The position numbers and the translations under genes were made by a program. The notes under the pieces were generated by a model. The model saw nothing but the letters and a program-made list of their open reading frames with translations, did not search any database and was not told the origin of the DNA. Below are positions 41,252-48,766 of a DNA stretch of 64,000 nt, piece after piece (positions within the stretch are counted from its first letter, which is position 1; every line of letters starts with the position of its first letter). Where the stretch lies: positions 51,926 through 115,925 of the forward strand of contig CAMYOD010000060.1 in NCBI GenBank assembly GCA_947259975.1, given 5' to 3'. Source of the DNA: an uncultured Gammaproteobacteria bacterium. GTDB lineage: Bacteria > Pseudomonadota > Gammaproteobacteria > HyVt-429.

Positions 41252-41995
41252 TCAGTGGCCGCCGGTCAGCGGGACAAAGCGGACCGGGAGTATCTGGCGC
41301 GTGGTCGTGTCGCCACTGGCGTCCTTTTCGATCAGCACCAGCTGTTGCACCATGAAGCGACTGCCGACGGGGATCACCATGCGCCCCCCCGGTTTGAGTT
41401 GCGCTATCAGGGGCGGCGGAATATGGCTGGCCGCGGCGGTCACGACGATGCCGTCGAAGGGCGCGTGCTCCGGCCAACCGTAGTAGCCGTCGCCGTGACG
41501 TACCGTGACGTTATTGTAGGCGAGTCTCTGCAATCGCTCGCGCGCGGTATCCGCCAACGGCCGAATGATCTCCATGCTATAGACCTCCCGCGCGAGGCCG
41601 CCGAGCACGGCGGCCTGGTAACCGGAGCCGGTGCCGATCTCCAGGACGCGGGCGTCTGTGCCGATGCCCAACAAGTCGGTCATTAGGGCGACGATATAGG
41701 GCTGCGAGATGGTTTGTCCGTGCCCGATGGGCAGGGGCCGATTGTCGTACGCCGCCTTGCGCAGGTCGGCGGGCACGAAGCGGTGGCGCGGCACGGTCGC
41801 CATGGCGGACATGACATCCGCGGCGAGGGCCGCCTTGTCGATGGCAAGCCGGGTCGCCCGTACATCATCCTCGATCAAACGCACCATGCGGGCACGCTCC
41901 GGAGCGGCGCTGTCATCCGCGACCAGCGGCGGCAGCAAAATCAAAAGCCCGGTGGCTACGGCAGTAATACGTTGCAGGCAGCGGATGAGGGTCAT
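41252..41995 (-). CDS. Protein-L-isoaspartate O-methyltransferase with predicted N-terminal signal peptide
   Basis: MTLIRCLQRITAVATGLLILLPPLVADDSAAPERARM precedes the PCMT core VPADLRKAAYDNRPLPIGHGQTISQPYIVALMTDLLG...VLEIGTGSGYQAAVLGGLAREVYSMEI. Confidence 0.88.
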   Translation of the reverse strand: MTLIRCLQRITAVATGLLILLPPLVADDSAAPERARMVRLIEDDVRATRLAIDKAALAADVMSAMATVPRHRFVPADLRKAAYDNRPLPIGHGQTISQPYIVALMTDLLGIGTDARVLEIGTGSGYQAAVLGGLAREVYSMEIIRPLADTARERLQRLAYNNVTVRHGDGYYGWPEHAPFDGIVVTAAASHIPPPLIAQLKPGGRMVIPVGSRFMVQQLVLIEKDASGDTTTRQILPVRFVPLTGGH

Positions 41996-42229
41996 GGTCT
42001 CAGGCAGCTCATATTCATAGGCGGTCCCCGACATGGTAGCGGGCCGGGTCCATTGGCGACAATGTGTCGGCGTGGAGTCACACTCCGGGGCGGCAGAAAT
42101 TGACCCACATCAAGGTGCGCGAGCCGCGGGTTGGCTAGGCTGAGGGCGGATAGAGGGTCGTCGCGCGACCGTGGGGCGGCGATCGTTCACCGGATCGAAA
42201 ACGACTCACGACGGGAAGGAGGCGTCATC

Positions 42230-42700
42230 ATGGCAATTGCTCTGACCTTGCTTGAATATCTCGAGTATAAGGGTGTGGACTATGAAGTCGTCCCGCATCC
42301 ACACTCCGCGTCCAGCTCCGAAAGCGCTGAGGCGGCCCACGTCCCCGGCGATCAACTCGCGAAAGGTGTCATCCTCGCGGAAGATGGCAAATACCTCATG
42401 GCGGTGGTGCCGGCGACCTATACCGTTGAACTCGACAGCCTGGGTAAGCAGCTCAACCGATCTGTCGGCTTGGCGACGGAAGAAGAGATTGCACCGTTGT
42501 TCAAGGACTGCGAAGTCGGCGCCGTACCGCCGGTGGGCCAGGCTTATGGAGTCGACGTCATTTTGGATGAACGTTTGACGCAATGTGCCGATGTCTATTT
42601 CGAGGCCGGCAACCATACCGATCTGGTGCGTGTCAGTGGTGACGACTTCAATGTTCTGATGGCCGGCGTCGAGCACGGCCACTTCAGCCAACACCGATAG
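42230..42700 (+). CDS. YbaK/aminoacyl-tRNA deacylase-like domain protein
   Basis: LLEYLEYKGVDYEVVPHPHSASSSESAEAAHVPGDQLAKGVILAEDGKYLMAVVPATYTV; GGAAGGAGG RBS. Confidence 0.85.
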   Translation: MAIALTLLEYLEYKGVDYEVVPHPHSASSSESAEAAHVPGDQLAKGVILAEDGKYLMAVVPATYTVELDSLGKQLNRSVGLATEEEIAPLFKDCEVGAVPPVGQAYGVDVILDERLTQCADVYFEAGNHTDLVRVSGDDFNVLMAGVEHGHFSQHR

Positions 42701-42711
42701 ACGGTCTGCCA

Positions 42712-43113
42712 ATGAGCGAAACGGAAGTGACGTCGGAGTCGCACGAGCATCACACCGTGCGGGAGCAGATCATCGCTCTGCTGACCTATCCGCAGACACT
42801 GCTGCAGGCGAAATTACATCTGGAGGAGTGCACCCATGGCGGACTCTATGCCCGCGGTGACCGTTTATGCCACGAATGTGAGGACAAACCGGAGTGCGAG
42901 TGGCTGTTCCACTTCGGGGAATATGCGTCGCTGGCGGACAAATCGGAAACGGAACTACTGCAAGCCATCGAATTCGCCCTCGATTATGTCAATGCGGATG
43001 TGGTCAGGCGTGAGCACGACAGCACGCATTGTGACTGTGAAAGCTGTAACTGGCTACGGCGCGGTCAACAGCTGTTCGATGCCGCCGCCGCGGATTCTTC
43101 GATCGGGTGTTGA
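42712..43113 (+). CDS. Hypothetical Cys/His-rich protein
   Basis: CTHGGLYARGDRLCHECEDKPECEWLFHFGEY...HCDCESCNW; follows the YbaK-like gene by 11 nt. Confidence 0.65.
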   Translation: MSETEVTSESHEHHTVREQIIALLTYPQTLLQAKLHLEECTHGGLYARGDRLCHECEDKPECEWLFHFGEYASLADKSETELLQAIEFALDYVNADVVRREHDSTHCDCESCNWLRRGQQLFDAAAADSSIGC

Positions 43114-43114
43114 A

Positions 43115-43303
43115 TTGAACCCGCGCGCCGCTCTGTTGTTCGCGTCGGCCGGCGACCCCGAGACGCCGCCCGAGTTGCCGCCGGACACACCCCCCGAGAG
43201 CCCGCCGGCGCCCGGCGAGGTACCAACCCCACCGAACGAGATCCCCGCCGCACCGCCGTCGGAGTTTCCGGATCCACCCCCTATCGAGATTCCACAGGAA
43301 TAA
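43115..43303 (+). CDS. Possible short proline/glutamate-rich ORF (TTG start)
   Basis: In-frame LNPRAALLFASAGDPETPPELPPDTPPESPPAPGEVPTPPNEIPAAPPSEFPDPPPIEIPQE*; no clear RBS. Confidence 0.3.
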   Translation: MNPRAALLFASAGDPETPPELPPDTPPESPPAPGEVPTPPNEIPAAPPSEFPDPPPIEIPQE

Positions 43304-43343
43304 GACGAGGGGCTGTTCAGAGTTCGTGCCCGCCGCGAGGGGT

Positions 43344-43426
43344 AAGTTTCAAGATACAAGATACAAGATACAAGAAAAAGCGAGCCCGCTGTTTTACTTG
43401 TATCTTGAAACTTGTATCTGTCTTTT
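43344..43426. repeat. Palindromic ATACAAG heptad repeat, copy A
   Basis: AAGTTTCAAGATACAAGATACAAGATACAAG ... CTTGTATCTTGAAACTTGTATCT. Confidence 0.9.
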
Positions 43427-43637
43427 AAACGTCGTCTTCGTGTAACTCGTCGATGTATTCGACATCGAAGGCGATGGTGTGTGTGCGGTCGTCGTTTTCC
43501 ACCACCGCGGTAGGACCCATGCCGTGTTTCTGCGGCTCCAGGTCCAGATGCATCAACGTCCCCTCGTGTTCGGTCTCGTCGTTGCGTGTGATGACCTTTA
43601 CTTCCTTGCCTACCATGTAGTCGATCCACTTCTTCAT
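43425..43637 (-). CDS. Hypothetical small protein (70 aa)
   Basis: MKKWIDYMVGKEVKVITRNDETEHEGTLMHLDLEPQKHGMGPTAVVENDDRTHTIAFDVEYIDELHEDDV. Confidence 0.6.
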   Translation of the reverse strand: MKKWIDYMVGKEVKVITRNDETEHEGTLMHLDLEPQKHGMGPTAVVENDDRTHTIAFDVEYIDELHEDDV

Positions 43638-43660
43638 ACCATTCGCCCCCGCCGTTCAAA

Positions 43661-43682
43661 GAAAGGGGCCCGAGCCCCTTAT
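43661..43682 (-). terminator. Probable rho-independent terminator
   Basis: + strand GAAAGGGGCCCGAGCCCCTT; on the minus strand AAGGGGC-TCGG-GCCCCTTTCTTT hairpin with a T-rich tail. Confidence 0.5.
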
Positions 43683-43687
43683 TGGTT

Positions 43688-43767
43688 CAGATACAAGTTA
43701 CAAGATACAAGTTACAAGTGAAAGGCCAGCCCTCAATTTCTTGTATCTTGTATCTAGCACCTTGTTA
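43688..43767. repeat. Palindromic ATACAAG heptad repeat, copy B
   Basis: CAGATACAAGTTACAAGATACAAGTTACAAG ... CTTGTATCTTGTATCTAGCACCTTGTTA. Confidence 0.9.
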
Positions 43768-43842
43768 CTCGAGCCGAATCGAGGTTCGGCTCCAATGACT
43801 ATTCGGGCCTCGGCGTTGGTTGGTCGCGGTTCCGAGGTTGAT

Positions 43843-44391
43843 CTAGAAGGCGGGTTTCACCGGTGCCGTCTTGAACAGCTCGACGCTGGCCAGGATCTCG
43901 GCCTTGGCGGCGTCGGCATCACGCCAACCCTCTACCCGCACCCATTTACCTTCGTCAAGATCCTTGTAGTGTTCGAAGAAGTGGGCGATCTGATCGGTCA
44001 GCCCCGGGGGCATGTCAGCGGGACCGTTTGCGTCGCGGAACAGGCGGCATAGTTTATCGATGGGCACGGCGAGGATCTTTGCATCATCGCCGGACTCGTC
44101 GGTCATCGCCAGCAGGCCGATGGGGCGGCACTGAATCACCGAGCCGGAGATGAGAGGTACCGGGGTAATCACCAGCACGTCGGCCGGATCGCCGTCCGCC
44201 GACAGGGTGTGGGGGATATAGCCGTAGTTGCAGGGGTAGTGCATGGCCGTGCCCATGAACCGATCCACAAACATGGCCCCCGATTCCTTATCAACCTCGT
44301 ATTTTACCGGGTCACTGTGCGCCGGGATCTCGATGATGACGTTGATTTCGTTCGGGACATCGCGACCCGATTTCACACGGTCCAGATTCAT
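43843..44391 (-). CDS. ppa: Soluble inorganic pyrophosphatase (family I)
   Basis: [58 protein letters not shown]. Confidence 0.96.
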   Translation of the reverse strand: MNLDRVKSGRDVPNEINVIIEIPAHSDPVKYEVDKESGAMFVDRFMGTAMHYPCNYGYIPHTLSADGDPADVLVITPVPLISGSVIQCRPIGLLAMTDESGDDAKILAVPIDKLCRLFRDANGPADMPPGLTDQIAHFFEHYKDLDEGKWVRVEGWRDADAAKAEILASVELFKTAPVKPAF

Positions 44392-44397
44392 AAGTTC

Positions 44398-44469
44398 AGT
44401 TTCAAGTTGCAAGTTCCAAGATACAAGAATCCTTCATTACTTGTATCTTGCATCTTGATCCTTGCATCT
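44398..44469. repeat. Palindromic ATACAAG heptad repeat, copy C
   Basis: AGTTTCAAGTTGCAAGTTCCAAGATACAAG ... CTTGTATCTTGCATCTTGATCCTTGCATCT. Confidence 0.88.
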
Positions 44470-44474
44470 ATCAG

Positions 44475-46490
44475 TTAAATTAACGGCACGATTAAAAGCG
44501 CGACAATATTTATGATCTTAATAAGCGGATTGATCGCCGGCCCGGCGGTATCCTTATAGGGATCACCCACGGTATCGCCGGTCACCGCCGCCTTGTGGGC
44601 GTCGCTACCCTTGCCGCCGAACGCGCCGTCCTCGATGTATTTCTTGGCATTGTCCCAGGCACCGCCCCCCGTCGTCATGGAGATGGCCACGAACAGGCCG
44701 GTGACAATGGTGCCGATCAGCAGACCGCCCAGGGCCTCTTTGCCGAGCACCAGACCCACTACCACCGGCACCAGCACCGGCAGCAGGGACGGAATCACCA
44801 TCTCCTTGATGGCGGCCTTGGTGAGCATGTCCACCGCCGTCGAATAGTCCGGCTTCTGGCTATGGTCCATGATGCCGGGCATCTCCTTGAACTGGCGGCG
44901 CACCTCGTTGACGATGCCGCCGGCGGCGCGGCCGACCGCCTCCATCGCCATGGCGCCGAACAGGTACGGCACCAGGCCGCCGATAAACAGACCAATCAGA
45001 ACCATGTGGTTATCCAGCGAGAAGTTCAGCGCCGTACCGCCGTGGTCGCCGAGGGAATGGGTGTAGTCGGCGAACAGCACCAATGCCGCGAGCCCCGCGG
45101 AGCCGATGGCATAGCCCTTGGTTACCGCCTTGGTGGTGTTGCCCACCGCATCCAAGGGGTCGGTGATGCTGCGGATCTTCTCGTCCAGCTCCGCCATCTC
45201 GGCGATGCCGCCGGCGTTGTCGGTGATTGGTCCGTAGGCGTCGAGCGCGACGATGATGCCGGTCATGGACAGCATGGCGGTGGCGGCGATGGCGATGCCG
45301 TAGAGGCCGGCCAGCTCATAGGCGCCCCAGATGCTGGCGCATACCGCCAGCACCGGCAGGGCGGTGGCCTTCATGGACACGCCGAGCCCGGCGATCACGT
45401 TGGTGCCGTCACCGGTGGTGGAGGCCTCGGCGATATGGCGCACCGGCTTGAACTCGGTGCCGGTGTAATACTCGGTGATCCACACCATGGCCGCGGTCAG
45501 CGCCAGGCCGATCAGGGAGCAAAAGTAGAGCGCCTCGGTGGAATGTACGCCGTTGTCCGCCATCATCCAGTCGGTGACGAACCAGAAGGCCGCCGCGGCC
45601 AGCACGCCGGCGACGATCAAGCCGCGGTAGAGGGCGTTCATGATTTTGCCGCCTTCCCGGGTCTTGACGAAAAACGAGCCAATGATGGAGGCGACGATGG
45701 ATGCGCCGCCCAGCACCAGGGGATAGATCGCCGCGGCGCTGCCGGCATCCTTTAACAGCAGCCCGCCGAGCAGCATGGTGGCGATGACGGTGACCGCATA
45801 GGTCTCGAACAGGTCCGCGGCCATGCCGGCGCAATCGCCCACGTTATCGCCCACGTTATCGGCGATCACCGCCGGGTTGCGCGGATCGTCCTCGGGAATG
45901 CCAGCCTCGACCTTGCCGACGATGTCGGCGCCCACGTCCGCGCCCTTGGTGAAGATGCCGCCGCCGAGTCGCGCGAAAATGGAAATCAGCGAGCCGCCGA
46001 AGGCCAGACCCACCAGCGCCTGCACCGGGTTTTCATTACCCATGGCGACCAGCAGCGCGTAATAGCCGGCTACCCCGAGCAGACCCAGGCCGACCACCAG
46101 CAGGCCAGTGATGGCGCCGCCGCGGAAGGCGATCTGCATGGCCGCGTTCAAACCCTGATGCGCCGCCTCGGCGGTGCGCACGTTGGCGCGTACCGAGATG
46201 GTCATACCGATATATCCCGCCAGGCCTGAGAACACGGCGCCGATGGCGAAGCCGATGGCGGTGGCGGTATCCAGGGCGAACAAGAGTACGAAAAATATCG
46301 CCACGCCGACGATGGCGACGGTGGTGTACTGCCGGTTGAGATAGGCGGAAGCGCCTTCCTGGATCGCGGCGGCAATCTCGCGCATGCGCTCGTTGCCGGT
46401 CGGTTGCTTGAGAATCCACGACACCGACACGCCGCCGTAAACCAGCGCGAGAATCGCGCACACCAGTGCAATCATCAAACCTGCAGACAT
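44475..46490 (-). CDS. hppA: Membrane-bound proton-translocating pyrophosphatase, probably K+-independent
   Basis: [60 protein letters not shown] at the K+-dependence site; multi-TM. Confidence 0.97.
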   Translation of the reverse strand: MSAGLMIALVCAILALVYGGVSVSWILKQPTGNERMREIAAAIQEGASAYLNRQYTTVAIVGVAIFFVLLFALDTATAIGFAIGAVFSGLAGYIGMTISVRANVRTAEAAHQGLNAAMQIAFRGGAITGLLVVGLGLLGVAGYYALLVAMGNENPVQALVGLAFGGSLISIFARLGGGIFTKGADVGADIVGKVEAGIPEDDPRNPAVIADNVGDNVGDCAGMAADLFETYAVTVIATMLLGGLLLKDAGSAAAIYPLVLGGASIVASIIGSFFVKTREGGKIMNALYRGLIVAGVLAAAAFWFVTDWMMADNGVHSTEALYFCSLIGLALTAAMVWITEYYTGTEFKPVRHIAEASTTGDGTNVIAGLGVSMKATALPVLAVCASIWGAYELAGLYGIAIAATAMLSMTGIIVALDAYGPITDNAGGIAEMAELDEKIRSITDPLDAVGNTTKAVTKGYAIGSAGLAALVLFADYTHSLGDHGGTALNFSLDNHMVLIGLFIGGLVPYLFGAMAMEAVGRAAGGIVNEVRRQFKEMPGIMDHSQKPDYSTAVDMLTKAAIKEMVIPSLLPVLVPVVVGLVLGKEALGGLLIGTIVTGLFVAISMTTGGGAWDNAKKYIEDGAFGGKGSDAHKAAVTGDTVGDPYKDTAGPAINPLIKIINIVALLIVPLI

Positions 46491-46597
46491 ATTCTCCTCC
46501 CCTTGATGCGTAATCTATTGTGCGAAACCGATGTTACACTTGCGTGGATCGCAACAATCGGGTTTCCCCTATTGATCTTTGGGTACTCTGAAAATCG

Positions 46598-46708
46598 TTA
46601 CCCGGAAAACTTGTCCTTCACAGTCAGCCCGCCGCCGAAAGTCGTGCCGGGCTCGAAACCGAAAATCTCATCCAGCGTCAAATCGCGAATGAGTTGATCC
46701 ACCACCAT
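46598..46708 (-). CDS. Possible 36-aa small ORF or gene remnant between pfp and hppA
   Basis: Minus strand ATG...TAA: MVVDQLIRDLTLDEIFGFEPGTTFGGGLTVKDKFSG; absent from the ORF track because of length. Confidence 0.4.
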   Translation of the reverse strand: MVVDQLIRDLTLDEIFGFEPGTTFGGGLTVKDKFSG

Positions 46709-46786
46709 CTGACCATGCGCACGTCTTATCCAGTGTCATGACGTGAGCCTCAATCGATACTTGAGCGGCGGTGGCCGTCGGGCCGC

Positions 46787-48118
46787 CTAGAGCTTGAAGG
46801 CTTTCTTGGTCTTCTTCTTTACGGCGACGTTCTTCAGGCGCACGTACTGGGGCATGCCGTTCTTGTACGGCGGGTAGTCCTCGCCTCTGATCAACGGCTC
46901 CAGATAGGTGCGGCACTTTTGCGTGATGCCGAAGCCGTCCTTGGTGATGAAGTTTTTCGGCATCATCTTTTCCACGTTCGCCACCTTGGACAGGTCCGCC
47001 ATGCCGACCTTCCACTTGAACGGCTTGTCGGAGATCCGGTCCACGGTGGGCATGATGGCGTTATGGCCCTTGAGGGCGAATTCCACCGCCGCCTTACCCA
47101 TGGCGTAGGCCATGTTCACGTCGGTCTTCGAGGCGATATGGCGCGCGGCCCGTTGCAGGTAATCCGCCACCGCCCAGTGATATTTCAGACCCAGTTCCTG
47201 CTGCACCATGTTGGCCACCACCGGTGCGGCGCCGCCCAGCTGGGCATGACCGAAGGCGTCCGTCAGGCCGCTCTCGGCGAGGAACTTGCCGTTAGGCCAG
47301 TGCACGCCTTCGGAGACCACCACGGTGCAGTAGCCGTGCTTCTTCACCATGCCGTCGACCTTCTTGATAAAGGCCTTCTGATCGAACTCCACCTCCGGGA
47401 ACAGGATCACAATCGGGATCGGTGTGTCCTCGCTGGAGGCCAGCCCGCCGGCGGCGGCAATCCAGCCGGCGTGCCGGCCCATGACCTCGATGATGAACAC
47501 CTTGGTCGAGGTCTTCGCCATGCTCGCTACGTCGAAGCTCGCCTCACGGGTGGACACGGCGATGTACTTGGCCACCGAGCCGAAGCCCGGGCAGTTGTCG
47601 GTGATCGGCAGGTCGTTGTCCACGGTCTTGGGCACGTGAATCGCTTGCAACGGATAGCCCATCGTCTCGGACAGCTGCGAGATCTTGTGACAGGTGTCGG
47701 CGGAGTCGCCGCCGCCGTTGTAGAAGAAGTAACCGATGTTATGGGCCTCGAACACCTCGATGAGACGTTCGTACTCGCGGCGGTTCTTTTCCAGGCTCTT
47801 CAATTTGTAGCGGCAGGAACCGAACGCACCCGACGGCGTATGACGCAGTGCCTTGATCGCGGCGACCGACTCCTTGCTGGTGTCGATCAGATCCTCGGTG
47901 AGTGCACCGATGATGCCGTTGCGTCCCGCGTAGACCTTGCCGATCTTGTTCTTGTGCTTGCGCGCGGTCTCGATCACGCCACAGGCGCTGGCGTTGATGA
48001 CCGCGGTGACACCGCCGGATTGAGCATAAAAGGCGTTACGCACCGGGGTCTTGGCGGCAGTGCGACGACGCGCGGTCGTCTTTGCTTTGGTCTTCGTCTT
48101 GGTCTTTCGGGTAGCCAT
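46787..48118 (-). CDS. pfp: Pyrophosphate-dependent 6-phosphofructokinase
   Basis: NAFYAQSGGVTAVINASACGVIE; YFFYNGGGDSADTCHKIS; PKTVDNDLPITDNCPGFGSVAKYIAVS; VFIIEVMGRHAGWIAAAGGL. Confidence 0.95.
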   Translation of the reverse strand: MATRKTKTKTKAKTTARRRTAAKTPVRNAFYAQSGGVTAVINASACGVIETARKHKNKIGKVYAGRNGIIGALTEDLIDTSKESVAAIKALRHTPSGAFGSCRYKLKSLEKNRREYERLIEVFEAHNIGYFFYNGGGDSADTCHKISQLSETMGYPLQAIHVPKTVDNDLPITDNCPGFGSVAKYIAVSTREASFDVASMAKTSTKVFIIEVMGRHAGWIAAAGGLASSEDTPIPIVILFPEVEFDQKAFIKKVDGMVKKHGYCTVVVSEGVHWPNGKFLAESGLTDAFGHAQLGGAAPVVANMVQQELGLKYHWAVADYLQRAARHIASKTDVNMAYAMGKAAVEFALKGHNAIMPTVDRISDKPFKWKVGMADLSKVANVEKMMPKNFITKDGFGITQKCRTYLEPLIRGEDYPPYKNGMPQYVRLKNVAVKKKTKKAFKL

Positions 48119-48180
48119 CTGTACGGAGTTCCTCTTTTGAATACCTTAAATATGTAGAATTGATTGAAAGCGAAAATATC

Positions 48181-48564
48181 TTACCTGCGGTCGATGTCGT
48201 CCGCGGTGTCGCCGGCGTGAACGCCAGCGCGTTCTTTTTCGTCGTGCGCCTGCACCTGTAGCGGGGTGGCGACACACTCGGCCGGCTCGTCGTATTCATC
48301 CCGGCCGGTGCCGAATTGTTCGGTCGGATCATAGAAGATTCGGGTGCGGTAGCGATCTTCGCCGACGTTGATGACAACGAAACCGGCGCCACGCTCGGTC
48401 CAGGACAGCGCCGGGCACTCGCTTAACACTTCGCTGCCGGGTGTGAGTTTCGGCCCCACATCCGCCCTATGGGCCTCTATATCGCCGCCATAGCGCTGCT
48501 TGAGTGCGCTGCGCACGACCCACATCTCGGTGTCGTTGAGGTCTGGAATGGCTGGGTTCGTCAT
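48181..48564 (-). CDS. Hypothetical protein
   Basis: MTNPAIPDLNDTEMWVVRSALKQRYGGDIEAHRADVGPKLTPGSEVLSECPALSWTERGAGFVVINVGEDRYRTRIFYDPTEQFGTG. Confidence 0.7.
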   Translation of the reverse strand: MTNPAIPDLNDTEMWVVRSALKQRYGGDIEAHRADVGPKLTPGSEVLSECPALSWTERGAGFVVINVGEDRYRTRIFYDPTEQFGTGRDEYDEPAECVATPLQVQAHDEKERAGVHAGDTADDIDRR

Positions 48565-48766
48565 GCTCTACCGGTTCTACGCTGGATCTTGGCGCCGCCG
48601 TGGCGCGGTGCCGGCCCGGCGGGGCCGTATTGTGACACGATTGCCGGTCAATCGGGAGGGGTGGAGCCCGCCATTGACGCGGGCGCGGGCCGCATGTAGT
48701 TTAGCCGGGCATTTTTGCCCCCAGGGGGCGTTTGACCGCAACCAGAAACTGAAGCGAGAACAAATT

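Noticed and set aside
43344-44469. Possible CRISPR array (three similar spacers with short repeats)
   Set aside because: Repeats are 7-bp heptads arranged as palindromes, separated by genes, with no uniform repeat-spacer pattern and no cas genes.
44595-45755. 386-aa plus-strand ORF opposite hppA
   Set aside because: Antisense shadow of hppA.
46919-48157. 412-aa plus-strand ORF opposite pfp
   Set aside because: Antisense shadow ORF; His/Arg/Gly-rich composition typical of spurious GC-rich frames.
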